DNA of 64,000 bases from Sphingomonas phyllosphaerae (GCA_036946405.1 JAQIJC010000001.1:2803501-2867500), one strand, 5' to 3'; positions 1 through 12,293 are shown, counted from the first letter of the stretch. Made by a program: numbers and translations. Notes: a model not told the origin generated them from the sequence alone.

Positions 1-101
1 CCTACCCCGCCGCGCCCCGACGGCCGGATTCCTTCGACAAAATGCAATCGCGCATCGCGGCGGGTGCTGGCGGTCGGCCCGGCGCTCACCATATCATTGT
101 C

Positions 102-599
102 ATGACCGATACAGCCTTGGATCGTCGCCGCTTTTTCGCCATCGCCGGTGGCGGGCTCCTCGCCACGACCTTGCTCGCCTGCGGATCGCGCAGCGCAGAT
201 GCGGCCGAGCGCTTTCCCGTTACCCGCACCGACGCGCAATGGCAGGCGCAGCTCGGCTCCGCGGCGTTCGACGTGCTGCGTCGCGAAGGGACCGAACGTC
301 CGTACAGCAGCCCGCTCAACGGCGAACATCGCGCCGGCACGTTCGCGTGCAAAGGCTGCGCGCAACCTTTGTTCTCATCGAAGACCAAGTTCGAAAGCGG
401 CACCGGCTGGCCCAGCTTCACCGCGCCCTTGCCGAACGCGGTCGGCTATCACCGCGATTCGACCCTGGGGATGGTGCGGACCGAGGTCCATTGCAGCCGC
501 TGCGGCGGACATCTCGGCCACGTCTTCGACGATGGGCCGCGCCCGACCGGAAAACGATTTTGCATGAACGGCGTGGCGATGACGTTCCGCCCCGCCTGA
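102..599 (+). CDS. msrB: Peptide-methionine (R)-S-oxide reductase, Tat-exported lipoprotein
   Basis: Reduces methionine-R-sulfoxide in proteins. The 165-residue product has two zinc-type CxxC pairs (Cys83/Cys86 and Cys131/Cys134), the GTGWPSF motif near residue 100 and the catalytic RFCMN motif with Cys154, all MsrB hallmarks. The N-terminus has a twin-arginine stretch (DRRRFF, residues 7-12), a hydrophobic segment and a lipobox ending LLAC at Cys27. It is therefore probably exported folded and lipid-anchored, acting in the periplasm. The ATG at 102 is preferred over an upstream in-frame ATG at 42, because the extra residues would bury the signal peptide. It converges on the next gene. Confidence 0.93.
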   Translation: MTDTALDRRRFFAIAGGGLLATTLLACGSRSADAAERFPVTRTDAQWQAQLGSAAFDVLRREGTERPYSSPLNGEHRAGTFACKGCAQPLFSSKTKFESGTGWPSFTAPLPNAVGYHRDSTLGMVRTEVHCSRCGGHLGHVFDDGPRPTGKRFCMNGVAMTFRPA

Positions 600-606
600 T
601 CGTACC

Positions 607-1158
607 TCAACGCTCGGCGGGGACGACCCCTGCGACTGGCACCACCGCCGCGGTCGCGATCGTCAGCGGGGCGAGCGGCGCCACATCCTCGTTCGTCGTC
701 GGCGCCTTGCCGGCATAGATGAAGCCGGCGAGCGGATAGCTGCTCGTGCCCAGATCGCCGACGCCGGCGAACCACACCCGCACCTCGCTCCAGTCGCCGG
801 CCGCCGAGACATCGACCGCGCGCACGTCGCGCTCGATCCCGCCGCGCCGCGACCAATTGGCATGGGTCAACAGCACTTCGCGATCGCTGACGATCCGGCT
901 GACCATCGCGACGTGCCCGACGGGCATTGCCCGCGTCGCCTTGAACGCCATTACCGCCCCGACCTGTGGCGATGCGCCACGATCGTAGCGACCGGCGGCC
1001 TGACCCCACCAGGTATTGGCATTGCCGCGGATATCGATGCCCGAGACTTCACGCGCGAACGGCACGCATTGCAGATAGCGCGCCTGCGCCGGCGCAGTCG
1101 TCATCAGGACGCACGAAACCACCAGCGCAAAACGCGCTGTCCAAACCTTGACGTTCAC
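607..1158 (-). CDS. Secreted CHAP-domain amidase/peptidase
   Basis: A CHAP-domain protein, probably cleaving peptidoglycan peptides or amide bonds outside the cytoplasm. Starting from a GTG at 1158 it has 183 residues: an Ala-rich signal peptide ending near APAQA, then the CHAP Cys in YLQCVPFAREVSGI and the His in VGHVAMVSRI, the expected catalytic pair. The GTG is chosen because a G-rich Shine-Dalgarno-like run lies just upstream and it places the signal peptide at the N-terminus. The frame is open further, to 1284, but those residues do not look like a signal. Small CHAP proteins of this kind are common in sphingomonads. The substrate is not known. Confidence 0.8.
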   Translation of the reverse strand: MNVKVWTARFALVVSCVLMTTAPAQARYLQCVPFAREVSGIDIRGNANTWWGQAAGRYDRGASPQVGAVMAFKATRAMPVGHVAMVSRIVSDREVLLTHANWSRRGGIERDVRAVDVSAAGDWSEVRVWFAGVGDLGTSSYPLAGFIYAGKAPTTNEDVAPLAPLTIATAAVVPVAGVVPAER

Positions 1159-1516
1159 GGGCGACCCCCCGGTCAACAGGACTGATGGAGGTCGGCTAAC
1201 CAGAAAGATCCCAATCAACAAATGCCGCGGGAACCTTTTCGGATGAACCGAAGATGACCGGCGACGAACCGAACAATAGACCAAAAAGCACGTCAGCCAT
1301 GCTGCCCTTGAGTGTTACCGGGCCGTTAAAATTGCCCTGCCGCAGACGGGTCGAGCGATTCGCAACAGCTCCTCACCGGCTTTTCGGTCTGACAGTATGG
1401 ACAGCCTCAACAAGTCGATCGCAAACTTTTCGAATATCAGGTCCGCCGGGCGCTTGCCGCTCCGTCCGTCTGCACCTAAGCCGGCCTCAGGCCACGGAGA
1501 GGATGAGGCTGTCACC
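1159..1516. other. Gene-free stretch between divergent genes
   Basis: About 360 bases between the divergent CHAP gene and the acyl-CoA dehydrogenase. No convincing coding frame, RNA gene or repeat was seen. It presumably holds both promoters, but none is clear enough to place. Confidence 0.4.
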
Positions 1517-2662
1517 ATGGCGCTTGATTCGGAAACGTTCGAAGCCCTGCTCGCGACCGTGCGCCGCTTCGTGGCGGAACGGTTGCGCCCGCTGGAGGCA
1601 CAGGTCGAGGCGGATGATGCCGTACCCGACGCGATCGTCGCCGAGATGCGTGATCTCGGGTTGTTCGGGCTGTCGATCGACCCGGATTACGGCGGGCTCG
1701 GGCTGACGATGGGCGAAGAGGTGCGCGTCGCGATCGAACTCGGCCGCACCACCCCGGCGTTCCGCTCCGCCTTCGGCACCAACGTCGGGATCGGCAGTCA
1801 GGGATTGGTGATCGCGGGCACCGCCGAACAGAAAGCCGCATGGCTTCCGCGGATCGCCAGCGGCGAGATCGTCACCAGCTTCGCGCTCACCGAACCCGAG
1901 GTCGGCAGCGATTCGGGCAGCGTCACGACCCGTGCGGTGCGCGACGGCGATATCTATCGGCTGAGCGGCACCAAGCGCTACATCACCAACGCCGATCGCG
2001 CCGACCTGTTCACCGTCATGGCGCGGACGGGCGAGGAAAAGGGTGGCCGCGGCGTCTCGGCGTTCCTCGTGCCGCGCGATTTGCCCGGCGTGACCGTCGG
2101 CACGCCCGAGAAGAAGATGGGGCAGAAAGGCGCGAAGGTCGCCGACGTCGTGTTCGACGACGTCCCCGTCCCGGCCGCGAACCGGCTGGGGGAGGACGGC
2201 GATGGCTTCCGGATCGCGATGCAGGTGCTCGATCGCGGGCGGCTGCACATCGCCGCGGTCTGCGTCGGGGTCGCCGAGCGGTTGATCGCCGATGCGGTCG
2301 CCTATGCCACCGCGCGCCACCAATTCGGGAAGGCCATCGCCGAGCATCAGCTCATCCAGGCGATGATCGCGGACTCGAAGACCGAGGCGCTTGCCGCCCG
2401 TGCGCTGGTGCTCGACACCGCCGCGAAGAAGGACGCCGGCGATGACGTGATCCTCGAAAGCGCCGCCGCCAAATATTTCGCCAGTGAGATGGTCGGCCGC
2501 GTCGCCGATCGCGCGGTGCAGATCCTCGGCGGTGCCGGCTATATCGCCGATTATGGCGTCGAGCGGCTGTACCGCGACGTGCGGCTGTTCCGCATCTACG
2601 AAGGCACCAGCCAGATCCAGCAACTGATCATCGCCCGCGAGACGTTGAAGCGCGGCGAATAA
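1517..2662 (+). CDS. Acyl-CoA dehydrogenase
   Basis: FAD-dependent dehydrogenase that introduces the alpha-beta double bond in an acyl-CoA. The 381-residue product covers the whole family fold: N-terminal helical domain, a middle beta domain with TSFALTEPEVGSDSG, and a C-terminal domain. Near the end RIYEGTSQIQ carries the glutamate usual for the catalytic base. The ATG at 1517 is preferred to the in-frame ATG at 1397, because the additional 40 residues do not resemble the family. It is followed 14 bases later by an SDR gene, suggesting a two-gene operon for an unidentified acyl-CoA. Chain-length specificity cannot be read from the sequence. Confidence 0.88.
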   Translation: MALDSETFEALLATVRRFVAERLRPLEAQVEADDAVPDAIVAEMRDLGLFGLSIDPDYGGLGLTMGEEVRVAIELGRTTPAFRSAFGTNVGIGSQGLVIAGTAEQKAAWLPRIASGEIVTSFALTEPEVGSDSGSVTTRAVRDGDIYRLSGTKRYITNADRADLFTVMARTGEEKGGRGVSAFLVPRDLPGVTVGTPEKKMGQKGAKVADVVFDDVPVPAANRLGEDGDGFRIAMQVLDRGRLHIAAVCVGVAERLIADAVAYATARHQFGKAIAEHQLIQAMIADSKTEALAARALVLDTAAKKDAGDDVILESAAAKYFASEMVGRVADRAVQILGGAGYIADYGVERLYRDVRLFRIYEGTSQIQQLIIARETLKRGE

Positions 2663-2676
2663 GGGAGAGGGTTCCT

Positions 2677-3465
2677 ATGGATATCGGCAAGCTGTTCCGG
2701 CTCGACGGCCGGGTCGCGCTGGTCACGGGCGGCAGTCGCGGGATCGGCAAGATGATCGCCGCCGGCTTCGTCGCACAGGGCGCGCGCGTCTATGTCTCCA
2801 GCCGCAAGGCCGAGGCCTGCGCCGAAACCGCCGCCGAACTCGGTGAGAATTGCATTGCGCTTCCGCAGGATATCTCGACCGTCGACGGCTGCCGCGCGCT
2901 GGCCGCGGCACTGGCGGAACGTGAGGAGCGGCTCGACATCCTCGTCAACAATGCCGGCGCGGCGTGGGGGGTCGCGTTCGAGGAGTTTCCGGAAAGCGGG
3001 TGGGACAAGGTCATGGACCTCAACGTCAAATCACCGTTCTTTCTGACCCAGTCGCTCCACGCGCTGCTGAAGGCCGGCGCCAGCGCACAGCGCCCCGCCA
3101 AGGTCATCAACATCACCTCGGTCGACGGACTGCGGCTCAATCCATGGGAAACGTACAGCTACCACGCCTCGAAATCGGCGCTGATCTATCTGACGAAACG
3201 ATTGGCGGCACGACTGATCCGCGACGGCATCAACGTCACGTCGATCGCGCCCGGCGCCTTTGCGAGCGAGATGAATCGCGCGGCGCGCGACCATGGTGAC
3301 GCGGTGGCCAAGGCAATCCCGGCGCGCCGCATCGGCACCGACGAGGATATGGCCGGCACCGCGATCTATCTCGCCAGCCGCGCGGGAGATTATGTCGTCG
3401 GGGAGACGATCGCGGTCGACGGCGGGCTGGTCCACGCCGCGCTGGGCGGCAGCATCGACGGCTAG
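2677..3465 (+). CDS. SDR-family oxidoreductase
   Basis: Classical short-chain dehydrogenase/reductase of 262 residues. It has the NAD(P)-binding TGGSRGIGK glycine motif near residue 18, NNAG near residue 90, the catalytic Ser in NITSVDG and YSYHASKSA as the YxxxK pair. The C-terminal ETIAVDGG is also typical. A strong Shine-Dalgarno (GGGAGAGGG) precedes the ATG. Its position just behind an acyl-CoA dehydrogenase suggests a ketoreductase or hydroxyacyl-CoA dehydrogenase step on a shared substrate, which is inference only. Confidence 0.88.
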   Translation: MDIGKLFRLDGRVALVTGGSRGIGKMIAAGFVAQGARVYVSSRKAEACAETAAELGENCIALPQDISTVDGCRALAAALAEREERLDILVNNAGAAWGVAFEEFPESGWDKVMDLNVKSPFFLTQSLHALLKAGASAQRPAKVINITSVDGLRLNPWETYSYHASKSALIYLTKRLAARLIRDGINVTSIAPGAFASEMNRAARDHGDAVAKAIPARRIGTDEDMAGTAIYLASRAGDYVVGETIAVDGGLVHAALGGSIDG

Positions 3466-3496
3466 GGCGGATCGACCGTCATGCTTGCCTTCCCTA

Positions 3497-3668
3497 CCCT
3501 CGCCCCTGGACAGGGGAGAGGGCTAGCGCAGCTTGGGTGAGGGGTTGAGCGAGCCTGCGGCTCGCGCGCTCGCTTGCGCGAGCGCCACCCCTCACCCAGC
3601 TCCGACTAAGACTTTGCTGCGCAAAGCCCAAGTCTGCGCAACCCTCTCCCCTCTGCGAGGGGCGAGGG
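3497..3668. repeat. Intergenic inverted-repeat element
   Basis: A non-coding palindromic block. The left end (CCTCGCCCCTGG, then GGGGAGAGGG) is mirrored by CCCTCTCCCC then GGGGCGAGGG at the right end. An inner pair, GGTGAGGGG and CCCCTCACC, brackets a CG-rich centre. It looks like one of the dispersed, non-autonomous repeats common between sphingomonad genes. It carries no ORF of its own. Confidence 0.7.
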
Positions 3669-3789
3669 CAATGAAGGCCATCATGAATATCGGCCTCCAT
3701 CTCCGTCATCCCGCTCTACCGATCGCACCCGGCCTACGGGAACGGCCGCCGCACGCGGCCCGTTGGTCCGCGCATAAGGAGACGAAACC

Positions 3790-3954
3790 ATGGCCGACGA
3801 CGCGATCCGCCCGACCACCGAAACCAAGCGCCCCAATCTCTCGACCGAGCACCAGCAGGACGGCGACGCCCGCCGCCCTTCCGACCAGCTCGACAAGGGG
3901 CAGCCGAACGAGGAAACGATCCCGCGCAAATCGTCGCTGCTCGGCGACGACTGA
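3790..3954 (+). CDS. Small hydrophilic protein, 54 aa
   Basis: A short frame with a good ribosome-binding site (AAGGAG, 8 bases before ATG). The product begins MADDAIRPTTETK and ends KSSLLGDD. It is highly charged, rich in Asp, Arg, Pro and Gln, and has no hydrophobic segment, so it is probably cytoplasmic and largely disordered. Function unknown; no motif recognised. The following hairpin at 3972-3999 may help end its transcript. Confidence 0.6.
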   Translation: MADDAIRPTTETKRPNLSTEHQQDGDARRPSDQLDKGQPNEETIPRKSSLLGDD

Positions 3955-3971
3955 CATATCGGATGGTGAGT

Positions 3972-4038
3972 GGGGAGCTTCTGTTGCCCGGTGCTCCCCG
4001 TACCGCTGGAATCCCCTTCTGTTGCCCGGTGGGGTCCA
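3972..4038. other. Two tandem hairpins with identical 14-base loops
   Basis: The first hairpin is GGGGAGC (3972-3978), loop TTCTGTTGCCCGGT, GCTCCCC (3993-3999). The second is TGGA-AT-CCCC (4007-4016), the same loop, then GGGGTCCA (4031-4038). The stems differ while the loops are identical, which suggests selected RNA structure with a conserved loop. They lie just beyond the 3' end of ssrA on its own strand, where the loop reads ACCGGGCAACAGAA. There is no U-run, so they are not simple intrinsic terminators. They could be a small RNA, a 3' processing signal for ssrA, or a repeat pair. Confidence 0.6.
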
Positions 4039-4040
4039 AC

Positions 4041-4318
4041 CGCGCTATTTTGGTGTAACGTCAGGCCGTTAGGCCATCAGTTACGCCGCAATCGCGAGTG
4101 CTTCGTTATCGTTGGCACTTGTGTAATGGGCCGTTGCGGTGGTCCCATTCCGAGCGAAAACAGCGCCTTTCAACACACGTCGATCCTGGTTCGGCCCCGT
4201 CAGAAACGGTGTCCAGATACACCACCATTTATGGTGGAGCCGCCGGGTACTGCCCCCGGGTCCGCTGCGTCTATTTTACGCCGCAGTTTATCGCCATAGC
4301 CGGGTAGAACCCGACAAG
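4041..4318 (-). ncRNA. ssrA: Two-piece (circularly permuted) tmRNA
   Basis: Reading the minus strand, the acceptor piece comes first and ends in a T-arm-like segment and CGGCTCCACCA, with the encoded CCA ending at 4232. After a 33-base intervening segment with a small hairpin comes GGGGCCGAACCAGGATCGAC (5' end at 4198), whose first seven bases pair with CGGCTCC. The tag frame at 4116-4081 encodes ANDNEALAIAA followed by TAA. This B-then-A order is the permuted alphaproteobacterial tmRNA, processed into two RNAs. It rescues stalled ribosomes and tags the nascent chains for proteolysis. The outer ends (about 4318 and 4041) are estimates. Confidence 0.95.
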
Positions 4319-4366
4319 CGGCGATATAGGGCGCTCGAAGCGTTTGGAAAAGGGGCGAACGGCCAT

Positions 4367-4393
4367 TTGCCCGCCACAATATCCCTGTATATA
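4367..4393 (+). promoter_or_regulatory. Probable promoter of the Rrf2 gene
   Basis: TTGCCC at 4367-4372 and TATATA at 4388-4393 with 15-16 bases between them resemble -35 and -10 boxes. Transcription would then begin at or next to the ATG at 4401, so the message may be leaderless. Inferred from sequence only. Confidence 0.45.
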
Positions 4394-4400
4394 GTGGGTC

Positions 4401-4832
4401 ATGCTTACCCAGCGCTCCCGTTATGCCCTGCGATCGATGCTGTTCCTGGCCACCGCCCCGGCCGGCGCACCCCCGACGCCGATGACGCGGATCGCCGCCG
4501 AGGCGAATGTTCCGCGCAAATTCCTCGAGTTGATCCTCGCCGATCTGCGCGACGCGGGCCTGCTGCACAGCTATCGCGGCAAGATGGGCGGCTACGTCCT
4601 GTCGCGCCCCGCGCATCTGATCTCGCTGGGTGAGGTGATCCGCGTCATCGAGGGGCCGCTGGCGCTGGTTCCCTGCGTCAGCCGGACCGCCTATCGCCCG
4701 TGCAAGGATTGCAAGAGCGAGGCGGAATGCGCGATCCGACTGGCGATGATGCGGGTGCGCGACGAAACCGCACGCATCCTCGACGGCACCAGCCTCGCCG
4801 ACGCCACCGCGGAGAAGCTCGCCGCGGCGTGA
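4401..4832 (+). CDS. Rrf2-family transcriptional regulator
   Basis: A 143-residue DNA-binding regulator. The N-terminal winged helix (MLTQRSRYALRSMLFLA, then IAAEANVPRKFLELILADLR) is typical of the Rrf2/IscR/RirA family, as is GGYVLSRP in the wing. The C-terminal half carries four cysteines at 92, 101, 104 and 110, close to the cluster that ligates a 2Fe-2S or 4Fe-4S centre in IscR and RirA. It may therefore sense Fe-S status, iron or redox state. Other Rrf2 proteins sense nitric oxide or cysteine, so the signal is not settled. It is divergent from ssrA and upstream of ligA, without obvious coupling to either. Confidence 0.85.
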   Translation: MLTQRSRYALRSMLFLATAPAGAPPTPMTRIAAEANVPRKFLELILADLRDAGLLHSYRGKMGGYVLSRPAHLISLGEVIRVIEGPLALVPCVSRTAYRPCKDCKSEAECAIRLAMMRVRDETARILDGTSLADATAEKLAAA

Positions 4833-4863
4833 AGTGATGGACGCTAGCGCGCGGGTTTTCTAA

Positions 4864-7014
<2,151 letters not shown>

Positions 7015-7080
7015 CGCTTTCCCCGGCGTCATCCTTTCTTCCATGTCGTGAGAAGGATGTAGCTGCCGTCCAACTCACTC

Positions 7081-7171
7081 CGTCATCCCGGACCTGATCC
7101 GGGATCTCGCCTCTTCCTTCCGCTGCCCCGGCAGAAGGAAGCAGGGCCCCGGACCTAGTCCCGGGGCGACG
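7081..7171. repeat. Intergenic inverted repeat, GTCATCCCGGA family
   Basis: The left arm GTCATCCCGGACCTGATCC is mirrored with a few mismatches by GGACCTAGTCCCGGGGCGAC at the right end, with a paired CTTCC/GGAAG inside. Related copies lie at 21510-21596 and, as a half element, at 29063-29100, so this is a dispersed family. Confidence 0.7.
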
Positions 7172-7221
7172 CACGTCACACCTTGAACCACCGCGCGGGA
7201 CCGGCAGCCCGCCTATTGGCG

Positions 7222-7249
7222 TCATTGCTTCGCTACGCTCGCGATGACG
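7222..7249. repeat. Half copy of the ATTGCTTCGCTACGCTCGC repeat
   Basis: This segment (ATTGCTTCGCTACGCTCGC followed by GATGACG) matches one arm of the perfect inverted repeat at 15281-15357. The other arm is missing here. Confidence 0.65.
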
Positions 7250-7324
7250 CGCTCCAAGCCACCGCGTACAAAAAAAAGAGGCGACCCGTAGGCCGCCTCC
7301 ATCTTCACCCATCAACCGCAGCAA

Positions 7325-9307
<1,983 letters not shown>

Positions 9308-9328
9308 CGGCTACCTTTCGTCGGCTAT

Positions 9329-9356
9329 AATGTAGGCTCGGACAGGTTAATGGCAA
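9329..9356 (-). promoter_or_regulatory. Candidate ftsH promoter
   Basis: On the minus strand TTGCCA (9356-9351) and TACATT (9334-9329) are separated by 16 bases, a fair match to a housekeeping promoter about 20 bases before the ftsH ATG. Confidence 0.4.
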
Positions 9357-9370
9357 TGGAACAACGTCGG

Positions 9371-10402
9371 TCAGAGTGATCGACGCGGCGGTGCTGCACC
9401 AAAGATCCATTCACCACGGACGCTGCGCACCATGATTCCGCCCTGCGTCGCGCTTCGCCCGGCCTCGAGCGCGTCGAGCAGCGCCTCCACATTGGCCGAA
9501 TCGCGGTCGAACGCCGGCAGGATGATCCCGAGTCGCGCCCGCGTTTCCGCCAGCGCGCGGCGAACCAGACGCCGCCGCAGATCGCGCGGTTCATCGGCGA
9601 TCGACAGGCCGCGGTCCGGCCCGTGCCATCGCTCGGACCAGATCCGCTCCGCATGGCGGACGAGCACGTCCTCCGCCTCGGCGAGAAAGCCCGCCGAGGC
9701 CGCCAGCGCAACCGGGTCCAGCGCCGGGGTCGCGGCCAGCAGCGCGCGCACCCGCGTGCGATCGTGGCGCGGATCGTCGTTCGAGGGATCGTCGACGAAC
9801 GGCGTCGCGCTTTCCTCGGCGATCGCCCGCAATTCGGCGCGTCGCCAGCCCAACAGCGGCCGCAGGACGACGCCGAACCCGTCGAACCGCACCGCGCGGA
9901 TCGCCGAAAGTCCCGACAGACCACAGCCGCGCTGCAACCGCATCAGCAACGTCTCGGCCTGATCGTCGGCATGGTGCGCGGTCAGCAGAAACGACACCGC
10001 CTCCGCACCCGCCCACTCGCCCAGCGCGGCATAGCGGGCGTCTCGCGCGCGCATCTGCTTGCTGTTGCCGGTGATCGGCTCGGATGGGGCAAGCGTGTGA
10101 TGCGGAACGCCAAGCATCGCGCACACCCGCCCGACCATCGCGGCTTCCGCGGCCGACTCCGCTCGGAACCGATGATCGAACGTCACGGCGACGATCCGCC
10201 CCGGGAAAGCCGCCACGCCAAGCCGGAGCATCGCCATGCTGTCGGCGCCGCCCGAAATCGCCAGCGCCAGCCGCGCCGTCTCGGTCAGCGCCGCGCCCTC
10301 GAAGGCCCGCGCGACCAGCCGCTCGACATCGGCGCGAAACCTTGCGACCGCCGCCGGGGGCAGCGGACGCAGCGTCACCTCACTTGCACTTGGCCGCAGC
10401 AC
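9371..10402 (-). CDS. tilS: tRNA(Ile)-lysidine synthetase
   Basis: Modifies C34 of the CAU-anticodon tRNA-Ile to lysidine so that it reads AUA. The PP-loop ATPase motif SGGADS is at about residues 50-55, and LLTAHHADDQAETLLMRLQRG is the second characteristic motif. At 343 residues it is somewhat short, with a compact C-terminal part. The frame allows a GTG at 10402, which overlaps the cpoB stop, or a GTG at 10378, two bases after it; the choice is open. It is probably co-transcribed with cpoB. Confidence 0.93.
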   Translation of the reverse strand: MLRPSASEVTLRPLPPAAVARFRADVERLVARAFEGAALTETARLALAISGGADSMAMLRLGVAAFPGRIVAVTFDHRFRAESAAEAAMVGRVCAMLGVPHHTLAPSEPITGNSKQMRARDARYAALGEWAGAEAVSFLLTAHHADDQAETLLMRLQRGCGLSGLSAIRAVRFDGFGVVLRPLLGWRRAELRAIAEESATPFVDDPSNDDPRHDRTRVRALLAATPALDPVALAASAGFLAEAEDVLVRHAERIWSERWHGPDRGLSIADEPRDLRRRLVRRALAETRARLGIILPAFDRDSANVEALLDALEAGRSATQGGIMVRSVRGEWIFGAAPPRRSL

Positions 10403-11246
10403 GGGCCTTGACGATGTCGGCCTTCATCTTGGCGGAGATGGTCGCGCCATAAACGTCGGTCAGCTCGCCATAGACCTTGCAGGCGTCCGCGGCCTTGTCG
10501 AGCTTCACCAGCGCGCTGCCCAGGTAGAACAGGCTGTCCGGCGCCCGCTCACCGTCCGGCATCTTCTTGTAATTGTCGTAAAAGGCGATCGACGCGAGGC
10601 TGGGCTTGTTGTCATCCAGATACGCACGACCGATCAGGTTCTGCGCATAGCTGGCGCGGCGCGACTTGGGATAATCGGCGACGACCTTCTTGAGCGCGGT
10701 CACCGCCTCGCCATAGCGCTTCGCTTCCCACAGCCGGAAGCCGTAGAGATAGCCGTCCTCGGCGGCATCGCCGGTGCTCGGCTTCGCGACCGCGGCGGTG
10801 CTCGCCGGCTCGGGCGCTTCGGGCACGGTGACGTCGGGGCCGCCGACCGGGGCGGCCGGCGTCGCGACCGGCGGCGCGGCGAGCTTCGCATCGGTCGCCT
10901 TGCGATAGTCGGCGAATTGCGTCTCGAGTTGGCGCACGCGATAATCGTTCTGCTCGATCTGCCCCGTCATCGTCGCCAGCTGCTGCTCTAGCGACGCGAC
11001 GCGCGCGGACAGATCGGTGATCGCGCTCGTCGCAGGGACCCCCGCCGCCTCGACCGAGGTCGGCGCACTCGGCGCGATCTGCGGTTCGACCATCATCCCG
11101 GCGCCGCCCGGGAACACCTTGCGCTGCACCGCGCGCATCTCGCTTTCGAGCTTGTCCACGCGCGCCTCGACGGGCGCATCGCGCTGCGCGAGCGCGGGGC
11201 TTGCGAGCGTAAGGGCGATCGCAGCGCCCACCAGAAATTTCGTCAT
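10380..11246 (-). CDS. cpoB: Cell division coordinator CpoB (YbgF)
   Basis: Periplasmic partner of the Tol-Pal system, which couples outer-membrane constriction to septal peptidoglycan synthesis. The 288 residues comprise a signal peptide (MTKFLVGAAIALTLASPALA), a coiled-coil region (about 70-115), a Pro/Ala linker and C-terminal TPR repeats (from GYLYGFRLWEAKRYGEAVTAL onward). tolB and pal, its usual upstream neighbours, are not here. It is translationally linked to tilS, which is the common alphaproteobacterial order. Confidence 0.88.
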   Translation of the reverse strand: MTKFLVGAAIALTLASPALAQRDAPVEARVDKLESEMRAVQRKVFPGGAGMMVEPQIAPSAPTSVEAAGVPATSAITDLSARVASLEQQLATMTGQIEQNDYRVRQLETQFADYRKATDAKLAAPPVATPAAPVGGPDVTVPEAPEPASTAAVAKPSTGDAAEDGYLYGFRLWEAKRYGEAVTALKKVVADYPKSRRASYAQNLIGRAYLDDNKPSLASIAFYDNYKKMPDGERAPDSLFYLGSALVKLDKAADACKVYGELTDVYGATISAKMKADIVKARAAAKCK

Positions 11247-11331
11247 CTTCCCGTCCCCCGATGCGTCGGCACCGGATAGTAATTTGGAGTATAAAGCCTG
11301 TCGCCAGCCTGAAGCAGGCGACGCGGCAACG

Positions 11332-12183
11332 TCACAGCCCGGTGGCCGACGGTGTCACGGGCGGCACGGCTGGGCTCGCGATCGCCGCCGGTGCGCCTGC
11401 GAAGCGCGTCGCCAGCGCTTCGGCGCTGACCCCGACATCCTTCATCGCACGCTTGCCGTCGCCGAGCGGCGGCAGCACACGGCCATCGACCGCCACCTCC
11501 AGCTGGTCGGGGCGACCGATATTCAGCATCGGCCGATCGATCCCGGCCGGCACCTCGAACGTCTGCCCCGGCTGCAACGTGCCTGTGAACAGGGTCTTGT
11601 TCGCGCCATCATAGACGCGCATCCATACTTCGTTCTTCGCGGTCAGCACCACCTTGCCGACGGCCGGGGTCGGGCTGGGCGGCGGCACCGGCGCGCTGCG
11701 CGCCACCACCGTCGGGCTCGCCGTCGCCTCGGGCGCGTCCTGTGTGCCGCGGAACATGCCCGTCGACAGCCACAGCACACCAAGGATCAGCACCGCCAGC
11801 GCCACCCCCGCCGCGACGATCACCGTGAAGCGCGACGGTCCGCGCGAGGGGTCGGCGATCTCTTCGATATGGTGTTGGCGCATCGGCATCGCCCCGCGCG
11901 CGAGTTCCCCGCGGATGCCGCGCCCGATCTCGGCCTGATCGAGCCCGACCGCGCGGGCATAGGCGCGCGCGAACCCGGAGGCATAGGTCGGTGACGGTAA
12001 CAGGTCGAGCCGATCGTCCTCCAGCGCCTCGAGGAAGCGCTGCGTCACGCGGGTCCTGGCGGCGACCTCGGCCACCGACATTCCCTGCGCCTCGCGAGCG
12101 GCACGCAGGCGGGCACCGACCGTCCCGGGTTGCGGAGCGCCGCTCGGCGACGCCGCCTGCGCCGAATGCTCGCCTTCGCTCAT
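11332..12183 (-). CDS. RodZ-like helix-turn-helix membrane protein
   Basis: A 283-residue protein with an N-terminal Xre-type helix-turn-helix (LRAAREAQGMSVAEVAART), one membrane segment near residues 120-140 (VIVAAGVALAVLILGVLWL), a Pro-rich linker and a C-terminal DUF4115-type beta domain. This is the RodZ architecture: cytoplasmic HTH that binds MreB and a periplasmic beta domain, helping keep rod shape. The ATG at 12183 is preferred to one at 12234, because GGAG lies at good spacing. No mreB is nearby, so the symbol is withheld. Confidence 0.75.
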   Translation of the reverse strand: MSEGEHSAQAASPSGAPQPGTVGARLRAAREAQGMSVAEVAARTRVTQRFLEALEDDRLDLLPSPTYASGFARAYARAVGLDQAEIGRGIRGELARGAMPMRQHHIEEIADPSRGPSRFTVIVAAGVALAVLILGVLWLSTGMFRGTQDAPEATASPTVVARSAPVPPPSPTPAVGKVVLTAKNEVWMRVYDGANKTLFTGTLQPGQTFEVPAGIDRPMLNIGRPDQLEVAVDGRVLPPLGDGKRAMKDVGVSAEALATRFAGAPAAIASPAVPPVTPSATGL

Positions 12184-12293
12184 TCCTGTCTCCGACCCCT
12201 GCGTTTGCCGCGATGCGTGACCATCGTCTTTCAAAGCGTCACGGACGTGTCAACCGACCGTACCATGTGATGCGCGTTCGTTGCGTCCGGCCG

